Positions 37,029 to 49,700 of a stretch of DNA of 64,000 nt are shown piece after piece. Location: the NCBI GenBank assembly GCA_030272155.1, contig CP126196.1, positions 3,038,001 through 3,102,000 of the forward strand, given 5' to 3'. Source of the DNA: Tetradesmus obliquus (lineage: Eukaryota > Chlorophyta > Chlorophyceae > Sphaeropleales > Scenedesmaceae). The notes beneath the pieces were generated by a model, which had not been told where the DNA came from, made no database searches, and saw nothing but the letters and a program-made list of their open reading frames with translations. Positions within the stretch are counted from its first letter, which is position 1; every line of letters begins with the position of its first letter. Made by a program: the position numbers and the translations under genes.

Positions 37029-38416
37029 TGAGGACGCGCTGCTGCTGCTGCTGCCGCCAGCAGCAGCAGCACCAGGCTGCATGGTGGCCAGGCAGTAGGG
37101 GCAGCTGCCACTCGCGCAAGGGAGCGCAACGGAGTAGCCAACTCACAGGAACAGCGTGCCGGCAGTGGAGTTTGGCAGCATAGCATTGGACTCAGTGCCA
37201 GGCGCAAATGACAAGGATGCAAGGCAACAGGGTCAGCTTGCTTCAGAACAGCAGGCCGTGGCCTATCTCTGGGATGTGTGCTGTTGGCTGTTTGTGGTGA
37301 ACCCACATGCAAGTGCATGCAACAACATGAGGTCAAGCACAGCTGGTGTTCACAACATATGATATACTTTGGCATAGTTCTGCGCAGCGCGGTAATGTCT
37401 GTGCTGTTTCATGAACGGCAGAGGCGGTGGAGCTGATTGTCAGCACGCCTGTGGTGACGTGATCATGCCAGAGACGTTTCGGATACTGTGTGTGATCACA
37501 TGGCTACACATAATAATGTGTTATAACAACATCCTCAACGCATTGCGTTGACCATGAGAATTACAAAATTATGGACTGGCGGCTCAGCGGCTTGCTTCTT
37601 TGCTGGCGGCTGATGCTGCTGTTTTTGAGCAGGGGCACACTGTTCTTGACAGTAGAACGCGGACTGCTGTGGTCAATGCATGAGCTCAAGAACTAAGCAC
37701 GGTGTTTTTGCAGCCGCTGCTGCGGCAGCACCAAGTTTCAGCCGTTACTGCAGCTGGTGGTGCTGGGTGCTGTGCATGTCACACACGTGATCGGTTTGAT
37801 GTAGATGTGCCTACCGGGCTACAGCTGTCACAAAGCTGTTTCAATGCTGCCCTGAGCATGGTGTTGCTCTGCCCAGCGATGGGTTGTTGCTCAGCCACAA
37901 CTGTGGCCATGCCCTTGACTTGTCATGGAAAGCATTACTTATGTTTTTGGGTGCGGCAGTCAGCGCTGCTTGGTTGGCAGTTGAGTACTGGCTTGGGCCT
38001 TGACTATACATTGATAAGTTGTCAAGTCAACGAACGTTCAGCTTGGTTGATCTCGACCCATATGCATGCTAGTAAACATTCACAACAGCTGGTTGGGGCT
38101 GGCTCGTTTGATATGTGCGTCCCGCTCTTCCCGTGATGTAACAAAACCATGCATGTTTGTCCATATGACAACACAACACTCTGGAAGGCGTGCTGTAGCA
38201 GGGCAGTGGCAAGCTGAAGGCGTGCTGAGAGTCCGTTACACGAGTACAGGAAGCCGCATGTGGAACATGTTCGCTGCAGGGACATGCCCACTGGCTGGAT
38301 GCAGACACTGTCTGTGGCACAACGACAATGAAATTCGTCATTTGACAACGACAAGCACAGCGGCAGCCTTGAATATACACAACCGCTAGCAAGGCACAAC
38401 TCTACGACCACAATGC
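37029..38416. other. Intergenic region between convergent EndoU and ankyrin genes
   Basis: 1.4 kb with no recognisable gene; expected to hold both 3' UTRs. It is less GC-rich than neighbouring exons and nearly free of long triplet runs. Confidence 0.55.
38236..38240 (-). terminator. Candidate poly(A) signal of the ankyrin gene
   Basis: TGTAA on the minus strand ~180 nt beyond the ankyrin gene stop codon. Confidence 0.4.
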
Positions 38417-40878
38417 CTAGCAGCTGCCATCGTCTGAGCAGTGCAGCAGCAGCTTGTCACGTGCCAGCTGCGTCAGTAGCTCTGCCGTTGACCGCTGGCC
38501 CGTTGCATGCGCCAGCTGCCGTGGCACCATGCCGGCACTGTCAGCCGCCAGCAGGTCAGCGCCCAGGCCCACCAGCAGCCGCACCATGCTGCCGGCGCCA
38601 GCAGCAGCAACCCAGGCAAGCGGCGTGCGGCCCCTGCAGGCAGGCAACAGGCAGGCTAGATCAACAAGCACCAAGGCAGCAAGTACCCCCTCGCCCGTGC
38701 AGCAGAGATGCGTTATGAAAGAGCAGTGCTCTGTCCTTGCCAGCCAGCTGCATATGCCATATGCCATATGGAGAGGGCCTCTCCACCCCACCTGCACCCA
38801 CCAGCTGCTGCTATCCACGCACCTCTCATCCCTGGCCTCCAAGCTGGCTCCCTGCTGCGCCAGGTAGCGCACCATGTCAGCCTGGCCCTGCCGCACCGCT
38901 GCAAACACAGCGCTGTGCTTGTCGCGCGCCGCCAGGCACTTGACACCTGCGCAGCAGCCAGGACACTGCTGTTGGGCCCATACTGTACATTGATGTGGTG
39001 GGTGGCTGCAGCTGTGCACACACATGCACCCGGATGCTGTGCATTTCCCTAGGTGCCGGCGCCGCCCTGCTGCAGCTAAAGCCTGCAGAGCATCCGGCCA
39101 AGCCATCTCGTGGTGTGCTGCTGCTGTGCTTGCTGAGCATAAGACCACAGCTGCTGCGCCATGCTGAATCACTGCCTGCTGCAACCAACAGCAGCATCCA
39201 CCAGCATGCTGCCTGCTCACCTATGCCCTGCTGCAGCAGCCACGCCACCACGCCTACGCTGCCAGCCGCTGCAGCTACGTACATCAGCGCATCCCCGCCA
39301 TCCAGGCACAGCCCAGCCAGCACGCCGCATGGAGCTGGACAGCAGCCACGCTGCGCTGCACCTGGCATAAGTCGCGTGGGCTGTACAGCAGCATGTGCCA
39401 GGCCAGCAGCAGTTGGCTGGCAGGCTGGAGTAGGTGCATTCTGCTGCTTGCTGGCGTTTGCAGCGCTCCAGCAGGGCCACTGGGCTGTAAGCGGCAGGCC
39501 AGCTGCTGCCAGCATCTGCAGCACCTCAGCGTTGCCGCCCCTCGCTGCGTACACCACGGCTCCATCACCGGCTGCATCCACAGCTGCCAGCTGCACTCCC
39601 CACTGCTGGCTGTGCTGCAGCAGCAGTGCCACCACCTCCCTTGCAGCGCCAGCTGCTGCTGCCATGAGGGGGCTGGTGCCGCTGCTGTCAGCCTGGCTGC
39701 AGCTGCAGCCGCATTGGGTGGCCAGGTGCTGCACCACTGCCGCACGGTTGTGCTTGGCAGCCAGCAGCAGCGCTGTCACTCCTCTGGCACTGGCTGCTGC
39801 CGGGTCGGCTCCGGCAGCGCACAATGCCTGCAGCCAAATGCAGCAGTCAAATCTCACTGTCTGGATGGCTTTCAACGTTATCAAGGTTTTTGGGGCACAC
39901 AGCTGCGCATGCCGCTTGCAGCAGGCACAGCCCCTGCAAGCACAGCTGCTGTGCTTACTGTCTTCTGGCTGGCATGTTCTAACGTACGGCTGAGATACAG
40001 CTTTGACGCAAATGTGCAGGGCAATGCTCTGTTGCTGCTTCACACACCTGCAGAGTATCCAGGTGGCCTCTTTTTGCTGCTGCCACCACTGCCGTCTCGC
40101 CTCCTTCAGTGGCCTGCTGCAGCAGCCACTGGCGCCCCAGGTTGGCCCCTGCCTTGCTGGCCAGCAGCAGCTGCACTGCTGCAGTGGCTCCCCGTGCAGC
40201 TGCATGGATGAGCGGCGTGGCGCCCACTGTGTCCCTCTGGCTGATGTCAGCGCCGTACTCCAGCAGCAGCTCGCACATGGGCACATCTGCAAGTGCAATG
40301 GGGATACATCTGTTGAGCAGTGTTGGGGTACAGCATCACTGCTTGCTCCAGCTGCTGGGCAGTCATTCAATCAAAGATGTAGTGAGATCCTCAGTTGAGC
40401 TGCATACCAGTGCTATTGCTGCCAGGCTGTACATGGGACTCATGCCAGTTGCCTCACCTCCCTGGGCAGCGGCAAGGCTCAGCACTCCCATGCGATACGA
40501 TGTTTGCGCCTGCAGGAACATGCCACCCTGTGTTGACAGGCGCAGTATGCATCCCTGTGTACAGCAGGCGCACTATGCACTATGCACTTGCCGCTCATAC
40601 TGTATGGTATGCTGTGTTGGGCGCGGGAGCTCTGTAGTAAGGTGTCAACTTGTGCGTACCTTGATAGCCAGGGGGTGCAGAAGCAGGATCTGCTCTGCTG
40701 CTGCACAGTCCCTCTGCAGATCATCAGCCAGAGCCATGCTATTAGGATTCGTTAACTTGCTAGACAACGCAGCGGCAGCTGATGTTGATGCCTCTTTTCC
40801 TCGTTTGTTGTGAATGCTCACCTTGGCTACGGCATGAAGCAGCTGCTTCCTAAGCAGTCTGCCTTCCCTGGCAGCCAT
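38417..40878 (-). CDS. Ankyrin-repeat protein
   Basis: Six exons: 40878-40660, 40509-40458, 40286-40048, 39827-39221, 38946-38823, 38633-38417; 485 codons plus stop, phases consistent. Ankyrin repeats fill most of the chain: VPMCELLLEYGADIS / GATPLIHAAARGATAAVQLLL / GETAVVAAAKRGHLDTLQ / GVTALLLAAKHNRAAVVQHL / TSPLMAAAAGAAREVVALLL / DGAVVYAARGGNAEVLQML / ALMYVAAAAGSVGVVAWLL / HSAVFAAVRQGQADMVRYL / RTPLAWVAAAGAGSMVRLL. The role is protein binding; no enzymatic domain is present. Exon 1 can be read straight through an internal GTGAGC; splicing there would break frame, so I keep it whole. Exon 4 holds ~45 non-ankyrin residues (after LPLTAQ, around 39300-39490) that may be a retained intron of 3n length. 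Confidence 0.82.
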
Positions 40879-41290
40879 GCTGTGCACTTGTGTGTGCACC
40901 TTATGCCTTTCAGATCGTTCATTCATTGTTACTAATGTAATCAAAGCTCTTTGGGCGCTCTTTGGCCTTGGTAACCACACACAGTTCAACTGAGTTGCTG
41001 TTGCTTGAGCAGAGCTACGTGCTGCTAGTTCAGAGGCGCCTATGGAGTTAACTGCAGGGGCTCTGATTGATGCAAACGCGCCAAATTGACTTTTCCTTTT
41101 GCTCAATTTGTTGTTTTCAGCATACTTGTTACATAACGGGTTACGACAGAAAGGGCGCGAACATGTGCACGATAAATACGTGGGAACTTACCTCCTTAGC
41201 TGTTCAAGGCGTTGTACCTACACTAGAGTCAGTTGAGTATTTGAAGTTGTTTTTCAGCCTGTTGTTTTCTTGCAGCCACAAGTGATAGTT
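40879..41290. promoter_or_regulatory. Divergent promoter region, ankyrin gene / unrecognised gene
   Basis: 412 bp between opposite start codons. A CAG acceptor at about 41274, just before the plus-strand ATG, suggests a 5' UTR intron in the right-hand gene. Confidence 0.45.
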
Positions 41291-43070
41291 ATGGCACCCA
41301 ACAGTAGTGCACAGCGCTTTGGCCAATTGGAGCAGCCCGTGCGTACAACCTTCGGTCGGCTGGAAGGCGTTAGCGAATGCGTTGTGCTTCCAAGCACTTT
41401 GGGATACCGAGAGCGACAGCTGCTGCAGAAGACAGCCGGCTTTGAGTATGGCAAGTGAGTTAGCTGCTGTAGCTGCAGCAACATCATGACCTAGCTGTGG
41501 CAGGCAGGCGCTGCACAGAGTGCAATGCAGCCCAGCTCATGCAGACATACGGTACACTGGTCTTGCATCTCGTCTTTGTCCAGGCGCTGTTCATCATGTT
41601 GCCTGCTGCCATCCGCATCAACCTATGTACTGTTCTAGAAGGGCAGGCCTGCAACAGAAACCATAGCAGACTAGTGCCAGGACAGCACAGTGTTGCACAA
41701 AGAGTTGTCAAAGCCATTCCGCAAGCAAGACTCTTGTCTGCTGCAATGATCTGCAGGATATACAACAGCGCACAGAGCATGGGAGTGGTGGACCGCCTGA
41801 CGATGGGTAAGCAGTGGACAGCAGCACCTGCCATGCAATGGCTGGCAGTGTCCACCATCTGCCAGCTACTCTGACCACACAACATGGCTGCGCTGTGACA
41901 TCTACCAACGGCAGCAGCACCCTGCACTGCATCAAACGTGTGCTGTGAAGCCTCCTTCCTTTCATAACAGCTTGCAGGAAACCCCCTGCTTGCCCTGCTG
42001 TCACGTGATTGCTGCTTCTGCAGACGCATCTGTGCGGCAGCGCCTCCAGGTCACACACGCAGCATCCTCTCCAGCTGGCACCCTTGGCAGTGACTGGGCG
42101 CGCATGACAGCAAGCTCAACCTCACCCTGCAGCAGCTGCAGCAGCAGCGGAGCCTCCTTGTCAGGAGCTCGATCCAGGAGCAGCAGCAGGCCACCAAGCG
42201 GGTGAGAGCTGTCCCATGCCATATATAGGCAGCACCGCAGCAGTTCCAAGCAACTGCGGGCTCTTTTGTGGGGCAGCTGCCTTGGCTTGCTTGCTTTGAT
42301 ATGCTGTAACTATGCCAGGTTGGAACCAGCAGCAAAAAAGCACTTGGGCAGCACCTTGCGCCTTCACATGCGGCGCACTCAGCGGTATTATTGCGCCTCC
42401 ATTCTACAGGTAGCTGCAGCCACAGTGCGCTGTCCGGCAGCTTGCCAACACCGCCCATTTGCTTGCACCTGCAGGTTTGTGAGCAACAACAACGTGCCAG
42501 CGCTGACGCGCTCGCTGCATGAGGCTGCTGCCTCTGCTGGAGCTGAGCAGCTGCCGCTGGGCAGCCTGCACCCCATCACGCTCAAGTCCTACTACAAGGT
42601 GAGGCGTCGCCACAGCGCAAGCCAGCAGTGGATGTGTTTTGCCACAGCAGTTGTGTGACGACAGCCAGCTGCACAGCCAACAGGATGCATTGTTGAAGCA
42701 CTCAGCCTAAACCATGGTTTGCAACTGTCCTGCAAGATGCCGCAACAGCAACAAATGGTTTGGCGGTGCAGTGCGCAGCTGAACACAAGCGAACTGCTGT
42801 ATGTGACCAAAAATAGGCCACGGCTTTCTCTTAAAACCAGGCTCATTGTGAATACTGGTTACTTGGCGATTGACCTCTCTCATATGTGCCTCCCTGCAGC
42901 ACTTCCCGCTGGACTTCATGTCAGCAGCGCGCCCGCAGGCGCAGACCACCAACCAGACGCTGCGCATGCTGGGCACCTACAGCAGCGATGCGGCAGTGGC
43001 CAAGGCGCTGGGCGTGCACGTGCCTGCAGGCGCCGTGAAGCCAGGGTTCGACCCTGACGTGGTTTGCTGA
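41291..43070 (+). CDS. Unrecognised protein, five exons
   Basis: Exons 41291-41454, 41757-41806, 42024-42201, 42475-42598, 42900-43070 give 228 codons plus stop. I do not recognise the family. The N-terminal part (FGRLEGVSECVVLPSTLGYR ... GKIYNSAQSMGVVDRLTMD) and C-terminal part (ITLKSYYKHFPLDFMSA ... LGTYSSDAAVAKALGVHV) look like ordinary soluble protein. Exon 3 is odd: in the phase needed by its neighbours it reads as Ser-rich low complexity (ASSTSPCSSCSSSGASLSG), while the next frame of the same DNA gives a convincing Leu/Gln-rich helix (LNLTLQQLQQQRSLLVRSS, then IQEQQQATKR). Either the Ser-rich reading is real, or there is an indel or unusual splice. No signal peptide or membrane segment. 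Confidence 0.6.
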
Positions 43071-43742
43071 TGCATCATATGCTGGCTGTGCCTGGACTGA
43101 CAGGTGGTGTGTGTGCGACGGTGATGAAGAGGCATGATAGACTGCTGGCTTGATGGGGAATGTGGAAAGACTTTTGTGGGGCAAGCAAGTGGGGCTCTGC
43201 GTGAAGGGCAACTCACAGCCCTCAAGGGCGCCACCCAGTGACTGGGTTCTAGCAGTGTGTTGAACAACCTGGACAGCGCGGTCAGACATAGCTATTGTTG
43301 TCATTTTCGCAGATATTTTCTTTACATTGTCGTATCACCTTCTTCTTTGAGGTGCAGGACTGCTGCCAGCTGGCAGTACAGGCCTGTACATTGGCTACAA
43401 CCCTAGTTGCAAGGGAATTGCTGAAGGATGACGGTGGTGTATGAGTTTACTTGCGTGGTAAATGAACCAACAGTGAACGAAAAATTCTAGGTCCTTACGC
43501 AGTATCAGACCCCTCCTGCAGCATCCCTGGCACTGGTGACGCGGCATGATTCACAGCTTGCTGCGTGGCCCGTTAGGCCTCATACTACACAGAAGTGTCC
43601 GGACGTCCACAACTCAGCTATTTCCAGTGATTAATTGACACGTGTTACTTCAAGAAAACCAAGTTGCAGTAGAACATCGTAGCACGAATTTTGGCACTGC
43701 GTTGCTCGCACAGCTAGCGCTTCATTGTAAAAGGCACGTATT
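43071..43742 (+). promoter_or_regulatory. Upstream region of the giant LEA-like gene, with G-box
   Basis: The 672-bp interval contains a CACGTG core at 43639-43644 (ACACGTGT, the G-box/ABRE-like core used by plant stress-inducible promoters), ~100 bp upstream of the ATG, and an ACAACCCTAG motif at about 43400. Function is inferred from motif only. Confidence 0.45.
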
Positions 43743-46700
43743 ATGTCAGATCTGGGCCCCAGCGTGTCTGACATCGCTCAGGCACGCAACCAGAAGCTGC
43801 AGCATGAGGCTGAGTTGAGGGGGCAGCAGGTGGAGAAGGAGGTGGAAGCTGTCAACACCGCTCAAGATGTGACTGGGGAGCTGCTGAGCGCCCACCTGGC
43901 TGCCCAGCACATCAAGTCCATCCTACCAGAACCGATTGAGACCACACCGGTGCGTGCAGCTGCTGCTGCCATGTACCGGCCCCGGGTTCAGGCTGAGGCA
44001 GCACCTCCTGTGATGTGCATTGTGATTGCGCATGCATGCAAATGGTCCTGAAGAGGCACCTGCAGGCATTGATGGAGTTGTTTACTTTAGTAAGCCTGAG
44101 TACTGCAGTTGATTTGTCTGTGCACCATGCGCAGCTGTGAGCTGCTCTCTCCTACCTAATTGCTGCACCCTACTACCCCTGCTCACCTCATGGCAGGCAG
44201 TCATCTCCCGCGAACACAAACATGCCTGCAGCTATTTCCTTCCTTGCCAAACTTCTGCTCACCTGCATAGATGGCTGACCTGCCACTGCCGCTGTTGCCT
44301 GCCCCTCCTCTCTCTGTTCCTGCCAGGCCTTCCCTGCCGGCTCCACTGGCCACCAGCCCTCCGCTGCGCCAGGCCAGGACCCCAGCCTCGCCACCAAGGT
44401 GCAGGCAGGAGCAGCAGACCTCTACCACCAGGCCAAGGACTCTGCAGCAGCGGCAGGCGACACCATCAAGGACACCCTTGCCACATCAGACCAGAGCCGC
44501 GCCTCCAGCCAGCAGGGCCCCAGCATCACCCAGAGGGTGCAGGCGGGTGCAGCTGACCTCTCCGCCAGGGCGCAGCACGCTGCAGCATCAGCAGGCCAGA
44601 CCATCAAGGAGACTGTGGCTCCGTCCTTCACCACCAGCAGCACCACCACAAGCTCAGCTGCCCAGGGCCCTACCATCACAGAGAAGGTGCAGGCGGGTGC
44701 AGCAGAATTCTCTGCCAGGGCACAGCACGCTGCAGCAGCCATCAAGGAGACTGTGGCACCCTCCCACACCAGCAGCAGCCCCACCACCACCACCACAAGC
44801 TCAGCTGGACATGGCCCAGAAGGTGCTACCATCACCCAGAAGGTGCAGGCTGGTGCAGCTGACCTGTCTGCCAAGGCGCAGCACGCTGCAGCAGCAGCAG
44901 GCCAGGCGATCAAGGACACTGTGGCACCCTCACACACCACCAGCAGCAGCAGCAGCACCACCACCACCACCACCAGCGCAGCTGGCCACGGCCCAACCAT
45001 CACTGAGAAGGTGCAGGCAGGAGCTGCTGGCCTCTACACCAAAGCCATTGACACAGCAGCCGCCACTGTTGAGGCCATCAAGCACACCGTGACACCAGCC
45101 GACACCACCACCACCACCAGCACCACTACCAGCACCTCCAGCTCTACCCACCAGGGCCCCACCATCACTCAGAAGGTGCAGGCAGCGCAGGCGCAGCTCT
45201 ACTCCAAGGCCGCCAACACCGCCTCAGCAGTGGGTGAGGCCATCAAGGGCACCATCGCAAGCGCAGACCAGGCCACCACCAGCAAGCTGCGCGACGCTGC
45301 TGCTGCCAGCAGGCAGGCGGTGTCTGGCACTGCTGATGGCGGCGTGGGGCTGGCCGCGCAGGCTGGCGGGCTGCTGGGCAGCGCCAAGGAGGCCGTCAAG
45401 GTGCGGGGTGGGCCGGGTGGACCAGGCTGAGCTGTGGATGCTGGGCGGTATTTTTCTATTTGAAGGTGACAAAGGAGGAAGGTTGGCAGGCAATGCAGTC
45501 AGCTTAGTGTGCTGATTAGCTAGGCACATGCAGGTGTGAGAACACTCGTACATAATGTTGCGTGCTTGGCTTGAGGTGGCAGCTGGGTTGGCAGCTCTTA
45601 CTCGCTGCTGCCTCACTGCCAGGGTACACCTGGCTGCTGCTGCTGCTGCTGCTGCTTCTGCCACTGACGCTCCTGCTACTTGCGCATGTTGTCCCCCTGC
45701 CGTGCTGCTCCCCCACATCACTGCCAGGGTGCGCTGGGCCTGGGTGCTGAGGCTGAGGGCTCCCCAGCCACCGCCTACGAGGGCGCAGTCTTCTCCAGTG
45801 ATGACCCCGAGTACAGGGAGGCGGCCAGCAGCGGCCGCGCAGGTGAGACAGGGTGTTGATGAACGGTGTGCAGCTGCTGCTTCATTGGACAGATCATCAA
45901 GGGCTGTGTGCAACCCAGCGTTGCTCCTGCTGCTGTTCAGTTGAGTGATGCATTGCGCTGGTAAATTCAGCAATGCACATGCCCTGCATACTTTCTCTCC
46001 CTGCCTCTTGACTGCGTAATGCTACTGCATCCCGCTACCTGCTGCTGTGCTCCTTCTCTCAGGTCACTCTACCACTGAGCAGCTGGCAGCAGCACCGGCC
46101 AACCAGGGCAGCAAGACAGGTGAGGGCGGCTACTTGCATCGGCTGGCAGCTGCGCTACATCAAGCCTGCATGTCTGCAATATCTGTGGCGCACGCAACAG
46201 GTGCAGGCTGGTTGTTGCTGCTTTATGCCTGGACAGCTGTGTGCGTGGCTCAATTATGTGTGCATAGCAGCACCTTTCTTGGCGAGCGGGCATTGATGGC
46301 TGCAGGGGCCACCTGCCAGCTGTGCATTACACACTGCCCCCTATTCTGTGATGCTGGAACTGGCTGAATATGCGCCGCAGTGCCGCGTCAAATCACAGCA
46401 TCAACCTCTGCCCTGATGTGGGCAAATGCCTACCTGTTGCTCAATCACACACCTGCTGTTCCTCTACTCTTCACACCTGCCCTCCTGCAGAGTCCCGCAC
46501 GCAGCCCCTCACCCTGGAAGTGATCAAGGCCTCACCAGCCCTGGCAGGCGCCCCAGCCGGCGCTGACGCACACACCACCAGCGACATCACCACCGGCACA
46601 ACCAGCACCACTGGCACTGGCACCACCAAGGACAGCGGCCTGCTGGACAAGCCGCGCCAGCCTGTCATCTTCAGCCCCAAGGAGCCAGCCGGGGGCGGCT

Positions 46701-49700
46701 CGCTGGGCGAGGGCAGCGTGGGCGTGGCTGCGGGGGACCCTGCAGGTGGCGCCAACATTGTGGCTGCTGCCAAGACAGCCGGCAAGGGCATCCTGGTGAG
46801 CCAGGCTCGGCTGCTGGTGAGGGCCGGGGGCTGTTGTTTGGATGGCTGGTGGGGTGGGGTGGGGTGGGGTGTAGGGGTCAAGAGATGCCGATGTATGTCT
46901 CGAGATGGGTTGCGATTAGGTTTGGTTGATGTGTGTCAATTGAGGCAGGGTGCTGTTGTGAACACAGAAGTCGCAGTTCTGTCGTCCGCAACAGCGTCCT
47001 GCCGCAACAGACAGCCGCAGCAGGCAGCCGCTGTGATGCAGCAGGGATGACTGGGTGGTGACTGGGGTGCATTGCAGCTGAGCTGAGCCGAGTTTATTGC
47101 CTTTGGTTGACATGTTGCATGAAGTATTGCAGGACCAGGCAAAGCAGTTGTATGCCTTTTGATGCTGGCTGTGCTATGACAAACGTGACACAGGTGCGCT
47201 GCTTGATCTGCTGTCGTTCCGAGCATCCACATCTCCACAAGCCCAGCTCTGGCACATTGTCAACTGTTGCCCGCTGCCTGCTGGCTTGACCGTCATTTAT
47301 GTATCCCTGCTGCATCCCTGCTGCCTCCTCCACCTGCTCCAACACCACAGCACAGCACTGAACTTGCTGCCTCCCTGCTGCCTCATCTCCCCTTTCCTCC
47401 TCCCCCTCTGTGCAGGACTCGCTGGGCTTTGGCGGCACTGCAGGTGCCCCCGCAGGGCCCCCGCCCGACATCCCTGACCCCCGCACCGCAGGCGTGGCGG
47501 TGGGAGACATGAAGGGGCTCAAGGAGGCACTGGCTGCATCACGCGACACTGCTGCCACACCAGCAGCTGGCAGCAGCAGCAGCAGCGGCCGTGGTGATGC
47601 AGTCATGGCTGCTGAGGCCATGGACACAGCCAGCAACAGCGCCGGCAGCACGGATGCTGCAGCAGGCGTTGACCCAGCTGCACTGCAGCAGGGCTATGAG
47701 CAGATGAAGGACTCCGCGCAGCAGAGCTACGAGTCAGTGAAGGACAGCGCGCAGGAGAAGCTGGACGCAGCCGCACAGGCAGCATCAGAGGCTGTTGGTG
47801 GCAGCGCTGCCAGTGGCGGCACTGCAGCAGCGGGTGGTGCAGGGGGTGGCTTCCTGTCAGGGCTGGCCAGCATTGTCACTGACATTGCCACCAAGGTCAA
47901 CCTGGCCAGCAGCAGTGAGGAGCTCATGGCTGGGGGCCTGGTGCCTGATGAGGTGCCGGGGCCGGCAGCAGCAGGCGGGGCCACTGCACAGCAGCCCGCG
48001 CCAGAGGCGGCGGCAGCAGCAGACGCAGCAGCAGACAAGGTGGCTGCTGCCAAGGATGCTGTGGGCGGCTCAGGGCGCAGCGTGGGTGAGGCTGCTAGTG
48101 ATGCTGCTGCTGCTGCCAAGGAGAAGGCAGCTGACGTGGGCGAGGCAGCAAGTGATGCTGCTACTGCTGCCAAGGACAAGGCTAGTGACATGGCGGCCTC
48201 TGCCCAGGCCGCAGTCAGCGACGCTGCTGCTGCTGCTAAGGAGAAGGTCAGCGACGCTGCTGCTGCCACCAAGGATGCGGCTGCATCTGCCCATGACAAG
48301 ACGAGTGACGCTGCTGCTGCTGCCAAGGATAAGGTCAGTGACGCTGCTGCTGCCACCAAGGACGCTGCCAGCGGCGCTGCTGCATCTGCCCAGGACACGG
48401 CGGGCGATGCTGCTGCTGCTACCCAGGAGAGCGCTGGTGGTGCAGCGGAGCGTGTGCAGGTGGGTGCGGGGGCGGCAGCAGGCAGGGTGCTTGCTGGGCT
48501 GAGCAGGGCGGCAGTGGCTGTGGTGAGGGCCATGGAGCAGGAGGGGACAGGCGGCTCAGGCCTGGGCTTCCACAGCCATGCAGCAGCAGGGGGCACAGTT
48601 AGGGACAGCGTGGTACAGGGCAGTACTGAGCAGCCTGCTGCTGCTGCTGCTGCCACTGCTGCTGCTGGCGACGGTGGTGGCAGCAGTGCTGCTGGGCAGC
48701 AGGGCGCTGCGCCTGCCTTGCCTGCAGGTGGCGAGCAGGTGAGAGGGGGGCTGGGCAACAAGTTGCTGTGATGTGCCCTAGCAGTTGCAGGAGCCTTTCA
48801 GCAGGGTGGCACTGATATTTGTTTGCATGTCTCTTGCACTTCAAGACTGTGCCAGACATCAGGAGCTGTGGCCGCTGAGTGTGTCCAGGTGAGCTCCTCC
48901 TTTTCATTGCTGTGCTTTGTTGTGCCTGGGCGTGCGTGTAGGTGGCGCAGCATGTGGCGCTGTCCCAGGCAGTGGCGGGCTCCCCGGTTTACCCTGACAT
49001 GTGCCTGCACCCAGCCAGCAGCAGCAGCGGCAGCAAAGACGCAGCTGCACAGGCAGGCGCTGGTGCCACCGCCAGCGGTGCTGGCAGCGGCTCTGGCAGC
49101 TTGGTGTCTAGCCTGAGGTTGAACGTGGATGATGTGAGGCAGCAGCAGCAGCAGGCCATGGCAGTGTACGCGACAGCAGGCAGGGATACAGCTGTTGTTG
49201 GCAGCAGGCAGGCAGCAGCTGATGGTGAACAGGCTGCAGCTGGCAGCAGCAGCAGCGGCAGCACCACTGGCGGCCCTGCTGCTGGCAGCCCTCGTGTCGG
49301 GGGGATGGCGGCAGCTGTGCGGGTGCGTGCATTTATTGGCAGCTGTGCTGTATACCATGTGCTCCAGCAAGGACAGCTAAGCTATAAGCAGATCATGTGT
49401 CCATTGCTTTCTAAACAGTTGGCTTTGTTCTGTTGTTAGGTGCGCTCCGGCTGCTGCTAATAACCTCGCGTTGCTGCCCCTTCTCCCACCTGTTGCCCCT
49501 GCAGGCTGCTGGCGGCTCGCTGGTGCAGGGTGCCAAGGAGGGCCTGGTGGGCGCATACGATGCAGCAGCAGGCGCAGCAGCCAGCGCAGCAGACACCATC
49601 AAGCACACCGCAGAGCAGGTCACAGGCGGCACCAGCAGCGGCAGCGGCAGCACCAGCAGCAGCCAGCAGGCGGATGAGATGAGGGGTGGCGGCTTTGGCC

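Noticed and set aside
47727..48761. 344-codon antisense frame over LEA-like exon 6
   Set aside because: Pure shadow of the Ala-rich repeats on the plus strand.
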